A stretch of 45,606 nucleotides of DNA from Flavobacterium pectinovorum (lineage in GTDB: Bacteria; Bacteroidota; Bacteroidia; Flavobacteriales; Flavobacteriaceae). The notes under the pieces are model-generated. The model did not search any database and was not told the origin of the DNA. It saw nothing but the letters and a program-made list of their open reading frames with translations. The position numbers were made by a program, and so were the translations under genes. Positions 33,084 through 41,556 of this stretch are shown one piece after another; the stretch's first letter is position 1, and every line of letters starts with the position of its first letter. The DNA lies in NCBI RefSeq assembly GCF_006438875.1, contig NZ_RCZH01000009.1:195253-240858 (forward strand). The letters run 5' to 3'.

Positions 33084-34601
33084 TTATTTCTTGAACATTT
33101 TTGATAATACTCCAAAAACTCCTCTGATAAAAGTAGCGCTAGTTACGACTTTCAATACTGATTTTCCAACAACACTTGCTGTGCTGGGTTCTGATTTTGA
33201 AGATCTCGTTGGTGCTTGTTCTTCCTGTTCTGCACTGGCTTGTATTGCATCAGCAATTTTTTTGTTTAGCATTTCATAGGCACTGTCACGATCAATTTCT
33301 TCAATATATTTTTTAACGAGCTTCGATTTGTTATTTATCTCTTCGATTTCGTCAGCAGTCAAGATATCCATTCGGCTCATTGGTGCGCGCATCATCGTTG
33401 CTACAAGAGGTGTTGGGATTCCTTTTTCGTTCAGAGCTGTAACCAAAGCTTCACCAATTCCTAAATTAGTCAGTAATTCGTCTGTTTTATAATAAGGAGA
33501 AGTAGGATAATTATCAGCAGTCTTTTTTATTGCCTGTCTGTCATTTGCAGTAAAAGCCCTAAGCGCGTGTTGAATTTTTAATCCTAGTTGAGCCAAAACA
33601 CCACTTGGAACATCCATTGGATTTTGAGTTACAAAATAAATACCCACACCTTTAGAACGAATCAATTTTACAATAGTTTCAATTTGTTCTAACAATGCTT
33701 TGCTGGCTTCGTTAAAAATCAAATGCGCTTCGTCAATAAAAATGACCAATTCAGGTTGTTCAGCATCTCCTTTTTCGGGCATTTTCTGGTAAATTTCGGC
33801 TAGTAAACTCAACATAAAAGTCGAGAATAATTTGGGTTTATCCTGAATATCTGTCAAACGAATGATATTTACGTATCCTTTTCCGTTTTCATCAATACGC
33901 ATCAAGTCATCGGTTTCAAAAGAGGTTTCTCCAAAAAACAGGTCACCGCCTTGTTGTTCCAGTTCAATTATTTTTCTTAGAATAGTTCCGGTTGTTGCAG
34001 TTGAAATCTTGCCATAACTCTCTGAAATTTCATCTTTGCCTTCTTCTGTAATATAATTAATGACTTTTTTAATGTCTTTTAAATCAAGTAAAGGCATTTG
34101 GTTATCATCACAATATTTGAAAATTACAGATACAACTCCTGCCTGAGTGTCATTTAAATCTAAAATTCGGGAGAATAATACTGGACCAAATTCCGAAACC
34201 GTTGCGCGCAAGCGTACTCCGTTTTGCTTAGATAAAGACATTAGTTCAACCGGAAATGAAGATACATTATAAGGTATATTTATTTTTGCATGTCGCTCAG
34301 TAATAAACGCTTCCTCTTTTCCTTCTTTGGCAATTCCGCTGAAGTCTCCTTTTATGTCCATCATTAAAACCGGGATCCCTGCATTTGAGAGCTGTTCAGA
34401 AAAAACTTGTATTGTCTTTGTTTTTCCGGTTCCCGTTGCGCCTGCGATTAAACCATGACGGTTTAATGTTTTTAGAGGAATTTTCACGTGTGCCTCAGCA
34501 ACAGGTTCACCGTCTAAAATGGCGCCTCCTAAAATAATACTATCGCCTTTGGATAAATATCCATTGTTTATATCTTGAATGAAATTCTCTTTTTTATTCA
34601 T
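33084..34601 (-). CDS. HerA-like / DUF853 ATPase
   Basis: 505 residues. The Walker A motif is GATGTGKT (54-61), followed by LMMDIKGDFSG. The Walker B is LVIFIDEAHLIF (around residue 290), with a downstream VTQNPMDVPSGVLAQLG and the arginine-containing ALRAFTANDRQAIK. These match the HerA-like C-terminal/DUF853 (YjgR) group of AAA ATPases related to HerA-FtsK pumps. The C-terminal 60 residues are low-complexity, followed by a hydrophobic/basic end. No nuclease such as NurA is adjacent, so a role in DNA end processing is not supported by context. Physiological role unclear. Confidence 0.88.
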   Translation of the reverse strand: MNKKENFIQDINNGYLSKGDSIILGGAILDGEPVAEAHVKIPLKTLNRHGLIAGATGTGKTKTIQVFSEQLSNAGIPVLMMDIKGDFSGIAKEGKEEAFITERHAKINIPYNVSSFPVELMSLSKQNGVRLRATVSEFGPVLFSRILDLNDTQAGVVSVIFKYCDDNQMPLLDLKDIKKVINYITEEGKDEISESYGKISTATTGTILRKIIELEQQGGDLFFGETSFETDDLMRIDENGKGYVNIIRLTDIQDKPKLFSTFMLSLLAEIYQKMPEKGDAEQPELVIFIDEAHLIFNEASKALLEQIETIVKLIRSKGVGIYFVTQNPMDVPSGVLAQLGLKIQHALRAFTANDRQAIKKTADNYPTSPYYKTDELLTNLGIGEALVTALNEKGIPTPLVATMMRAPMSRMDILTADEIEEINNKSKLVKKYIEEIDRDSAYEMLNKKIADAIQASAEQEEQAPTRSSKSEPSTASVVGKSVLKVVTSATFIRGVFGVLSKMFKK

Positions 34602-34980
34602 GTTTTTATTTGTAATTTAGATGATTATAAGAGTATTGCTCTATATTTTAACATTTTTAGGTTGTTTTTTTTAGTAGGAAAAAGCTTTTTTCGATTTAAA
34701 ATAAAACAAAAAATAATTTCGCAACTTTTTAAGAAGATATCAAAGGAATGTTTGAATATTTACTAAAACGTTGTAATTTTCCCATTAATCGTCCTGTTTT
34801 TTGTTTTATCTAAAAAAGGAAGTGGGCAATTTAATGAGATATTTTTTAAATTGACGTTAAATTTCCTTCAATAAAATTAAAAAAAGTTTTTTTATTTAAA
34901 CTAAACGTATAAATTTGCTCCTCTACAAGTTAAATATAACTAAAAAATAAAATTATTTAAAACTATTAAAATTAAAAAAA
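34602..34980. other. Upstream region of the exbB operon
   Basis: A very AT-rich divergent spacer of 379 bases with long T and A runs and no gene. Apart from the -7 element at 34910-34917 and the A-rich exbB leader I see no defined element, and no recognisable iron-box palindrome. Confidence 0.5.
34910..34917 (+). promoter_or_regulatory. Predicted -7 element of the exbB operon
   Basis: TAAATTTG matches TAnnTTTG and is followed by CTC. It lies 63 bases before the exbB ATG. The expected TTG upstream is replaced by a T-run. Confidence 0.55.
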
Positions 34981-35805
34981 ATGGCAAACGTTAAAGTTAA
35001 AAAAGAAAGCACTTCAAATGGAGGAGGAATGATTACTGGAATCATTATTGTTGCGTGTATTTTAGTTGGGGTGTTTATTTGGAAAGTAATCATGGGAGAT
35101 GCGTCTAACTTCGAGGGTGGTAACCCAGAAACAGGGCACCCGATCAATACATTAGGTCAAGTATATAAAGGAGGTTTCATCGTACCAGTATTATTAGGTA
35201 TGTTTTTAATGGTTGTTGTTTTTTCTATTGAAAGATTTATCGTTATCGGTAAAGCTGCTGGTAAAGCTAACTTAGATGCATTTATGAAAAATGTACAAGC
35301 TAGTATTAAAGAAGGAAACATCGAGGCTGCTATCGCTTCATGTGACAAACAACAAGGTTCAGTTGCAAATGCAATTAAATCTGCTTTGATTAAATATCAA
35401 GATGTTAAAAAAGAAGGTTTCAACAGTGAAGAAGCTGCAGAAGTAATCCACAAAGAAATCGAAGAGGCAACTTCATTAGAAATGCCAATGTTAGAAAAAA
35501 ACATGACTATTATCTCTACTTTAGTATCATTAGGAACTTTAGGTGGATTATTAGGAACTGTATCAGGTATGATTAAAGCGTTTGGTGCGTTAGCTTCTGC
35601 TGGAACTCCTGACCAAGCTGCTCTTGCAACAGGTATTTCTGAGGCACTTATCAACACTGCAACAGGTATCTCTACTTCTATTTTAGCTATTGTTTCTTAT
35701 AACTTCTTTACTGCTAAAATTGATGATTTAACTTACTCTATCGATGAGGCTGGTACTACAATCGTGAATACTTACAGAAGATTCAGAGGAAGTTTGAAAC
35801 AATAA
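34981..35805 (+). CDS. exbB: MotA/TolQ/ExbB proton channel protein
   Basis: 274 residues. Transmembrane segments lie near 17-40, 58-82, 172-197 and 214-240, one N-terminal segment more than in classical ExbB. The conserved block STLVSLGTLGGLLGTVSGMIKAF and the GISEALINTATGIST segment mark the MotA/TolQ/ExbB domain. It forms the pentameric inner-membrane channel that harvests proton motive force. It is the first gene of the exbB-exbD-exbD-tonB operon. A weak hairpin (35811-35847) right after the stop might reduce downstream transcription relative to exbB. Confidence 0.95.
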   Translation: MANVKVKKESTSNGGGMITGIIIVACILVGVFIWKVIMGDASNFEGGNPETGHPINTLGQVYKGGFIVPVLLGMFLMVVVFSIERFIVIGKAAGKANLDAFMKNVQASIKEGNIEAAIASCDKQQGSVANAIKSALIKYQDVKKEGFNSEEAAEVIHKEIEEATSLEMPMLEKNMTIISTLVSLGTLGGLLGTVSGMIKAFGALASAGTPDQAALATGISEALINTATGISTSILAIVSYNFFTAKIDDLTYSIDEAGTTIVNTYRRFRGSLKQ

Positions 35806-35810
35806 TTAAT

Positions 35811-35847
35811 TTTTGATATTTAATAATTACAATTAATTATATCAAAA
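35811..35847 (+). promoter_or_regulatory. Weak hairpin between exbB and first exbD
   Basis: TTTTGATAT (35811-35819) pairs with ATATCAAAA (35839-35847). There is no T-run, so at most it is an mRNA-processing or stability element. Confidence 0.35.
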
Positions 35848-35862
35848 TAAAAATAAAAGAGA

Positions 35863-36489
35863 ATGGCTAAAATAAAAATGAAAAAAAAGTCAACATCGAC
35901 AGATATGACTGCCATGTGTGATGTTGCGTTCCTTTTGCTTACGTTCTTTATTTTGACCGCTACTGCTAAGGTGCCTGAAGCACTTCCTGTAGATATGCCT
36001 TCTTCTACCGTACAAAGTAAATTACCAGATGCAGATTTGGCAATTATTACAATAGGTAAAGGTGATGACGGGAAAAGCAAAGTGTTTTTTGACATCAAAG
36101 GAAGAGAGATTCGTAAAAGAACTCTTGAAGGTATGGGTGCAAAATTCGGTGTGACTTTTTCAGAAGATGATAAAACTAAATTTGCATTAATGGATGACTT
36201 CGGTGTTCCAGTTGCAAATTTAAAGCAGATTATTGCTCTGAAAGCGTCTGATAGGGCTAAAGCAAATCAACCGGGAATTCCAATCGATTCTTTGGATAAT
36301 CAATTAAAAGAATGGTTGTTGGTTTCACGAAGAGCTGCAATTGATCTTGATAACAAAGAATTGCAAATTGCAATAAAAGGTGATGCTAAAGAACAGTATC
36401 CACAAATCAAAAAGATTATGGATATTTTACAAGATCAGAAAATCAACTCCTTTAACTTAGTTACAGGTACGAGAGGAAAAGACTTTTAA
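35863..36489 (+). CDS. exbD: ExbD/TolR family protein (first copy)
   Basis: 208 residues: a short basic cytoplasmic N-terminus, one transmembrane helix (about 19-38) containing the essential-type acid Asp20 in DMTAMCDVAFLLLTFFIL, and a periplasmic domain (about 45-205). Together with ExbB it couples proton flow to TonB. The periplasmic domain is larger than in E. coli ExbD (141 residues in all), with an insertion around residues 75-140. A second, shorter exbD follows after 19 bases. Pairs of ExbD proteins are common in Bacteroidota. Confidence 0.93.
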   Translation: MAKIKMKKKSTSTDMTAMCDVAFLLLTFFILTATAKVPEALPVDMPSSTVQSKLPDADLAIITIGKGDDGKSKVFFDIKGREIRKRTLEGMGAKFGVTFSEDDKTKFALMDDFGVPVANLKQIIALKASDRAKANQPGIPIDSLDNQLKEWLLVSRRAAIDLDNKELQIAIKGDAKEQYPQIKKIMDILQDQKINSFNLVTGTRGKDF

Positions 36490-36508
36490 TTAAAAAAGAT
36501 ACACTAAA

Positions 36509-37063
36509 ATGGCTGAATTAAATACCGGCGACGGTGGTGGCGGAAAAGGTGGTAAAGTAAGAAGTAAAAAGCAGAATTCTAAAGTCGATTTAACGGCAAT
36601 GGTGGATTTAGCTTTCTTATTGATCACATTCTTTATGTTAACCACATCGTTGTCAAAACCTCAATCTATGGATTTGTCTCTACCGGATAAAGATCCAAAA
36701 ATAGACGAAGTACCAGTTAAGGTAGATGAGAATCGTACAATGACGGTAATGTTAGGTGCAAACAATAAAATAATTTATTATATGGGGTTATTGGCGACTC
36801 CTATTGCTGGACCTAAAGATATTACATATGGTAAAGATGGAATTCGTAGAGAAGTTCTTAAAAGAAAGAAATCAGTTCTAGAATATTCTGCAGCTAAAGG
36901 GAAACCTAAACAAGGAATTATTGTCATTATTAAACCAACTAAAAAATCAACTTATCGTAATTTAGTTGATATTTTGGATGAGATGGCAATTTCTGGAGTT
37001 GAGACTTATGCTATTGTTCCTGAGTTTTCACCGGAAGAAACTAAATTGATAGATCCAAAATAA
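36509..37063 (+). CDS. exbD: ExbD/TolR family protein (second copy)
   Basis: 184 residues. The glycine-rich N-terminus (about 7-16) precedes a basic segment and one transmembrane helix (about 30-50) with Asp33 in DLTAMVDLAFLLITFFML, the proton-pathway residue. The periplasmic domain includes IIVIIKPTKKSTYRNLVDILDEM, typical for ExbD/TolR. It differs substantially from the first copy and may form a heterodimer with it or serve a different TonB. It is in operon with its neighbours (38 bases to tonB). Confidence 0.92.
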   Translation: MAELNTGDGGGGKGGKVRSKKQNSKVDLTAMVDLAFLLITFFMLTTSLSKPQSMDLSLPDKDPKIDEVPVKVDENRTMTVMLGANNKIIYYMGLLATPIAGPKDITYGKDGIRREVLKRKKSVLEYSAAKGKPKQGIIVIIKPTKKSTYRNLVDILDEMAISGVETYAIVPEFSPEETKLIDPK

Positions 37064-37101
37064 GAGATATCTTGTTTTTAACATCCTAATAATCAATAAA
37101 A

Positions 37102-37899
37102 ATGAAATTAGATATTATAAAAAATCAGTGGCTTGATATCGTATTCGAAGGACGTAATAAGATATATGGTGCCTATGAGCTTAGAAAATCAAACAGTAAA
37201 ACAACGATAAAAGCACTTATCATTGGTTCTGTTATTTTTGCCTTTGCTGTAGCTGCACCTCTTATTGCTAGCTTTTTACCAGATTCTAGTGAAGATGATG
37301 CGAATAAAGATATTAAGATAGCTACAGTAAAACTACCTCCTAAAAAAGAGGAAGTTAAGCCAAATGAACCACCACCACCACCACCGCCACCAAAAGTGGA
37401 TCAGGTTAAGTTTGTGAAGCCGGTTGTTGCTAAGGCAAATGAAGTTACTGAAGATCCTCCTAAAATTGAGGAACTTAAAGACAAAAAGGTAGGTTCTGAA
37501 ACTATTAAAGGAGATCCGGATGCAGTTTTAACTGTTGATGAGCCAGTAGGTACTGGAACTGCTGCAGTAGTAGAAGAAGATAACCAAGTATATAACACAG
37601 CTGGTATCGAAGTAAAACCAGACTTCCCTGGAGGAATTGAAAAATTCTACAAATTCGTAGGAAACAATTACAAGACTCCTGAAGAAGAAGGTTTGAAAGG
37701 TAAAGTTTACGTTACATTCGTAGTTGAAAAAGACGGTTCATTAACCGACATTAAAGTTTTAAGGGATATCGGTTACGGTACAGGAGCAGAAGCAATTCGT
37801 GTTCTTAAAAAATGTCCGAAATGGACTCCCGGAGAGCAAAATGGTAAAAAAGTTAGGGTTCTTTACTCTCTACCTATTACGATTCAATCTGCAGAGTAA
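37102..37899 (+). CDS. tonB: TonB energy transducer
   Basis: 265 residues. A cytoplasmic N-terminal segment of about 36 residues (longer than in E. coli TonB; IVFEGRNKIYGAYELRK is characteristic of Bacteroidota TonB) is followed by a transmembrane helix (about 38-58), a periplasmic Pro/Lys/Glu-rich spacer with an eight-proline run (90-97), and the C-terminal TonB domain (about 175-263; VVEKDGSLTDIKVLRDIG...KKCPKWTPGEQNGKKV). It spans the periplasm to energise outer-membrane TonB-dependent receptors. Its stop shares one base with the next start. Confidence 0.95.
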   Translation: MKLDIIKNQWLDIVFEGRNKIYGAYELRKSNSKTTIKALIIGSVIFAFAVAAPLIASFLPDSSEDDANKDIKIATVKLPPKKEEVKPNEPPPPPPPPKVDQVKFVKPVVAKANEVTEDPPKIEELKDKKVGSETIKGDPDAVLTVDEPVGTGTAAVVEEDNQVYNTAGIEVKPDFPGGIEKFYKFVGNNYKTPEEEGLKGKVYVTFVVEKDGSLTDIKVLRDIGYGTGAEAIRVLKKCPKWTPGEQNGKKVRVLYSLPITIQSAE

Positions 37900-38129
37900 T
37901 GTTAAGAAATATGCTTAATAATATTCAGAAGAAATCGCTCAAAGAGCGATTTCTTCTTGTTTTAGGAATACTGTTTTTTTTAATATATCTTGTACTTGGT
38001 TTAATGATTATGTTTTGGGAAAAGCTTCCGCTAGATATGGAACCTAAATACAGATATGCTTTTGGTGGTTTGCTAATTGTTTATTCAGCAATCCGTTTTC
38101 TGAGATTAATTAATTCAAACGCAGAGTAA
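37899..38129 (+). CDS. Small two-helix membrane protein
   Basis: 76 residues, starting at an ATG that overlaps the tonB stop by one base (TAATG), so translation is likely coupled. Two transmembrane helices are predicted, at about 18-40 and 52-70, with basic residues before the first. No recognised domain. Its place between tonB and a PstS-like lipoprotein gene suggests an accessory part of the same envelope system. A perfect 14-bp hairpin (37927-37957) lies inside its coding sequence. Confidence 0.75.
   Translation: MLRNMLNNIQKKSLKERFLLVLGILFFLIYLVLGLMIMFWEKLPLDMEPKYRYAFGGLLIVYSAIRFLRLINSNAE
37927..37957 (+). promoter_or_regulatory. 14-bp hairpin inside the small membrane protein gene
   Basis: AGAAGAAATCGCTC pairs perfectly with GAGCGATTTCTTCT across an AAA loop, followed by TGTTTTAGG. 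It could slow transcription or stabilise the upstream exbBD-tonB transcript relative to the downstream part. Confidence 0.6.
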
Positions 38130-38131
38130 AT

Positions 38132-39055
38132 ATGTTAAAATATAGTAGAGTTTTCGGTTTGATAGTTTTTGTTTTTTTGTTTGTCACATGTAACCAAAAA
38201 AGCAAGAATGAATCAGAGAAAGAAACAATTCTAAAGGGATCTATTGCTATTACAGTTGATGAAACTGTAAAGCCAATTGTAGATGATCAGGTTGCTGTTT
38301 TTGAAGGAACTTATTATGATGCTAAAATTGCTGTAAAACCAAAATCTGAGGCTGAAGTAATAAATGATTTATTAAATCAGAAAGCTAAAGTAGTCGTTGT
38401 CACCAGAGATTTGACAACAGAAGAAAAAAACAGATTTGAAAAAAGTAAAATAAATCCGAGAGTTACTCCATTTGCTACCGATGCAATTGCTTTAATTTCA
38501 AATAAAAGCAATAATGATACATTAATTGCGTTGAAAACTGTAATTGATTTTATGCAAGGTAAAGCAGATCCTAAAATTAAAGGTCTTGTTTTTGATAATC
38601 CAAATTCAAGTACGGTTCGTTATATGAAGGAGTTGGCTAAAGTAAAAAATATTCCTGCGACAGGTGTTTTTTCTTTTAAAACGAATGACGAAGTTATTAA
38701 ATTTGTTGCTGAGAATAACGGCATGATTGGAGTAGTGGGAGTAAATTGGCTTTCACAACCTTCTCCAAATATGGTTGACATAATTAAAAAAATTAATATT
38801 TTAAGCGTAAAAGGCTTAACTGACGATAAATATTATGATCCGAGTCAAACTGACCTTACATTAGGGAAATACCCTTTGGCACGTGATTTGTATATTATAA
38901 ATTGTCAGGGATATTCAGGTTTAGGAATGGGCTTTGCTTCATTCATTGCCGGAGATATTGGTCAGCGTATTGTTTTAAAATCTGGATTAATGCCAATTAG
39001 AACACCAGGAAGAAAACTTAAAATTAGAAGTCAAATTATAAACGATAAAGAATAA
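38132..39055 (+). CDS. PstS-like periplasmic-binding lipoprotein
   Basis: 307 residues with a lipobox (LFVTC, Cys21), so it is a predicted lipoprotein. The fold resembles phosphate-binding PstS/PBP-like domains: GSIAITVDETVKPIVDDQV, then VTRDLTTEEK, PFATDAIALISNKSN, NPNSSTVRYMKEL and a C-terminal GMGFASFIAGDIGQRIVLKSGLMP. No pst permease or ATPase genes are adjacent, so a role in classical phosphate import is not supported. The link with tonB/exbBD and a TPR protein suggests a structural or sensing role in the envelope. Two-base gap to the upstream gene. Confidence 0.82.
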   Translation: MLKYSRVFGLIVFVFLFVTCNQKSKNESEKETILKGSIAITVDETVKPIVDDQVAVFEGTYYDAKIAVKPKSEAEVINDLLNQKAKVVVVTRDLTTEEKNRFEKSKINPRVTPFATDAIALISNKSNNDTLIALKTVIDFMQGKADPKIKGLVFDNPNSSTVRYMKELAKVKNIPATGVFSFKTNDEVIKFVAENNGMIGVVGVNWLSQPSPNMVDIIKKINILSVKGLTDDKYYDPSQTDLTLGKYPLARDLYIINCQGYSGLGMGFASFIAGDIGQRIVLKSGLMPIRTPGRKLKIRSQIINDKE

Positions 39056-39071
39056 ATTAATTACAATAAAG

Positions 39072-40739
39072 ATGAATAAATTTAAAATTTTTAGTCTTGC
39101 CTTAGTTGCTTCAGCTTCTGTAGCAAAAGCGCAAGATATCAATCAGGCTAAGAAAGCAATAGATGCTGAGCAATTTGATAAAGCGAAATCATTATTAAAA
39201 TCAATCATCAAAGCTAAACCTTCTGATGGAGAAGCTAATTTTGTTTTAGGTAATATTTACTTAAATCAAGCTATTGTTGATTCAGCTAAAATTTATTACT
39301 TAAACGGATTAGAGGCAGCTGATAAGAAAAACTTAAATTATATTGGATTAGGACAATTAGATCTTGATGCTAAAAATGCTGCTTCTGCTAAAGCTAACTT
39401 TGATTTAGCGGCAAAAGATATGAAGCGTAAAGATGTAAATGAGTTTATTTACATTGGTAGAGCTTACATGAATTCTACAAACCCTGATTATACAAATGCT
39501 ATTGCAATTTTGAAAAGAGCTTTATTAATTGAGCCTCAAAATGCTACAGCACTTTTGGCAATTGGTGATGCTTATCATGGAGCAAATAATCAAAATGATG
39601 CTTACAAATCATATCGTGATGCATTTACTGCAGATCCAACACTTTTAAGAGCTAAAATGCAATTAGGAGTTCTTTTAAAAGGAGCTAAATCTTACGAAGA
39701 AGCTATTAAAGCTTTTAATGAAGTAATTGCTTTAGATGCAAATTATGGTCCTGTTTACAGAGAATTAGCTGAAACATATTACAAATGGGCTAGAAACAAA
39801 CCTTCTACTCAACAAGTAAATTACCAAAAAGCAATTTCCAGCTATGAGAAATACTTAAGTCTTACAGATTATTCTATGGATTCAAGAATGCGTCATGCTG
39901 ATTTCTTGATCTTAGTAAAAGATTATAAAGCGCTTGAAACAGAAGCAAATAAAATGATTGAGTTAGATAAAGTTAACCCAAGAATTTACAGATACTTAGG
40001 GTATTCAGCTTATGAAAACGGAAACGTTGAAGTAGCAATTAAATCATTAGAGAATTACGTAAAAGTTCCAACGAATAAAGTAATTGCAAAAGATTACTTG
40101 TATTTAGGATTTGCTAAAATCAAAAAAGGAACAGCTGCTGATGGTGTTGTTGATGCTGCAGCTTTTGATGCTGGTTTGGCTGATATTAAAAAAGCAGTTG
40201 CTATGGAACCTTTAGCAGTTGAAGATCTTGGGGATTTTGGAAAAGAATTGTTTACTAAAAAACAGTACAATCAAGCTGCTGCTTTATATGAGTTAAGCGC
40301 AACTAATACAGAATCTAAAAATTATTTGAATGATAATGTGTATTATGGTATTTCACTTTATTATGCAAATGCAAATAAAGAGAAAACGGCTATTGATGCT
40401 GCTGGTTTAGCTAAAGCTGATGCTGCTTTCGACAGAGTGTTAGTTGCTTCTCCAACTTATGATGAGGCTTACTTGTACAAAGGTAGAATAAACAATTTAT
40501 TGGAAAAAGATGATTTAATCATTAAAAACTACCAAGAATATATTAACAGAACATCTGCTAAAGGTGCTGAGGAATTAGCAAAACCTGCAACAGTTAAAAA
40601 AATTGTAGAATCTTATAATAGTATTGGAGCAAGTTATGCTAATACTGATAAAGCTAAGGCAATTGAATATTTCAATAAAACTTTAGTTTTAGACCCTACA
40701 AATGCTTATGCAGCACAATCTGTGAAAGCTTTAAAATAA
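39072..40739 (+). CDS. Secreted TPR-repeat protein
   Basis: 555 residues with a signal peptide (about 1-20, VAKAQ). The mature protein is almost entirely tetratricopeptide-like helix pairs, for example AKKAIDAEQFDKAKSLLKSI, EAIKAFNEVIALDANYGPVY and AIEYFNKTLVLDPTNAYAAQ near the C-terminus. It is probably a periplasmic scaffold. It is the last gene of the exbB operon and is followed by a strong terminator. Confidence 0.88.
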   Translation: MNKFKIFSLALVASASVAKAQDINQAKKAIDAEQFDKAKSLLKSIIKAKPSDGEANFVLGNIYLNQAIVDSAKIYYLNGLEAADKKNLNYIGLGQLDLDAKNAASAKANFDLAAKDMKRKDVNEFIYIGRAYMNSTNPDYTNAIAILKRALLIEPQNATALLAIGDAYHGANNQNDAYKSYRDAFTADPTLLRAKMQLGVLLKGAKSYEEAIKAFNEVIALDANYGPVYRELAETYYKWARNKPSTQQVNYQKAISSYEKYLSLTDYSMDSRMRHADFLILVKDYKALETEANKMIELDKVNPRIYRYLGYSAYENGNVEVAIKSLENYVKVPTNKVIAKDYLYLGFAKIKKGTAADGVVDAAAFDAGLADIKKAVAMEPLAVEDLGDFGKELFTKKQYNQAAALYELSATNTESKNYLNDNVYYGISLYYANANKEKTAIDAAGLAKADAAFDRVLVASPTYDEAYLYKGRINNLLEKDDLIIKNYQEYINRTSAKGAEELAKPATVKKIVESYNSIGASYANTDKAKAIEYFNKTLVLDPTNAYAAQSVKALK

Positions 40740-40766
40740 TTAAAGACTTTTAATTAAATATAAAAA

Positions 40767-40797
40767 CCGATAGTTCAAAGAACTATCGGTTTTTTTT
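40767..40797 (+). terminator. Terminator at the end of the exbB operon
   Basis: A perfect 9-bp stem CCGATAGTT / AACTATCGG with a CAAAG loop and eight T afterwards. An A-run on the left could make it act on the other strand as well. Confidence 0.95.
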
Positions 40798-40823
40798 GTT
40801 CCGTATTTAATTGACTATCTTTG
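40796..40823 (+). promoter_or_regulatory. Predicted promoter of queE
   Basis: TATCTTTG (40816-40823) matches TAnnTTTG. A TTG at 40796-40798 lies 17 bases upstream, overlapping the T-run of the preceding terminator. The leader to the ATG is about 17 bases. Confidence 0.7.
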
Positions 40824-40840
40824 CACTTTAAAATAAAATA

Positions 40841-41473
40841 ATGTTATCAAAAGAAATACAATTAGAAGTTAATAAAGGAGCAATGTTGCCTTTGATGGAA
40901 GAGTTTTATACGATTCAGGGAGAAGGTTTTCATACAGGAACAGCTGCATACTTTATACGAATTGGAGGCTGTGATGTTGGTTGTCACTGGTGTGATGTGA
41001 AAGAAAGTTGGAATGCAGAATTACATCCGCCAACAAGTGTCGATTTAATGGTGAAGAATGCTTCAACTTATGCAAATACTGTAGTAATTACAGGAGGAGA
41101 ACCATTAACTTGGGATATGACATTTTTAACGCAGGAATTAAAGAATAAAGATTTAAAAGTTCACATAGAAACATCAGGAGCATATCCATTAACCGGAACC
41201 TGGGATTGGATTTGTCTTTCACCTAAAAAAAATAAATTACCAACTCAAACTGTTTATGACAATGCGCATGAATTGAAAGTGATTATTTATAATAAACACG
41301 ATTTTATTTTTGCAGAAGAACAAGCAGAACTCGTAAATGATAATGCAATTTTGTTCCTTCAACCGGAATGGAGTAAAAAAGAAGAAATGACACCGCTGAT
41401 TGTTGATTATGTAATGAATAATCCAAAGTGGCGAGTTTCACTTCAAACACATAAATATTTAAATATTCCTTAA
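40841..41473 (+). CDS. queE: 7-carboxy-7-deazaguanine synthase
   Basis: QueE is a radical-SAM enzyme that converts 6-carboxytetrahydropterin to 7-carboxy-7-deazaguanine, an early step to preQ1 and queuosine. The [4Fe-4S]-binding cysteines are Cys44, Cys48 and Cys51 in GGCDVGCHWCD, the CX3CX2C pattern. FYTIQGEGFHTG before it and VVITGGEPLTWD and HIETSG after it are family hallmarks. The 210 residues are normal. It forms a single-gene unit with its own promoter and terminator. Partner queA is at 14599-15648; queC, queD and queF are not in the window. Confidence 0.96.
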   Translation: MLSKEIQLEVNKGAMLPLMEEFYTIQGEGFHTGTAAYFIRIGGCDVGCHWCDVKESWNAELHPPTSVDLMVKNASTYANTVVITGGEPLTWDMTFLTQELKNKDLKVHIETSGAYPLTGTWDWICLSPKKNKLPTQTVYDNAHELKVIIYNKHDFIFAEEQAELVNDNAILFLQPEWSKKEEMTPLIVDYVMNNPKWRVSLQTHKYLNIP

Positions 41474-41484
41474 AGACTATAAAG

Positions 41485-41511
41485 AAATCTCTTCAATTGA
41501 AGAGATTTTTT
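41485..41511 (+). terminator. Terminator after queE
   Basis: A perfect palindrome AAATCTCTTCAA / TTGAAGAGATTT with further T. It may serve both queE and the convergent DinB gene. Confidence 0.85.
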
Positions 41512-41556
41512 GTTTTTGGTAGAGAATGTATATTGTATAAAAGAAACAATTTTCGT

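Noticed and set aside
33084..34601. HerA-NurA or a HerA-based phage-defence module
   Set aside because: No nuclease, SIR2 or other effector gene is adjacent. The neighbours are kmo and exbB.
38132..39055. Phosphate uptake (pst) operon
   Set aside because: Only a PstS-like lipoprotein is present. No pstC, pstA, pstB or phoU is nearby, and the context is tonB/exbBD.
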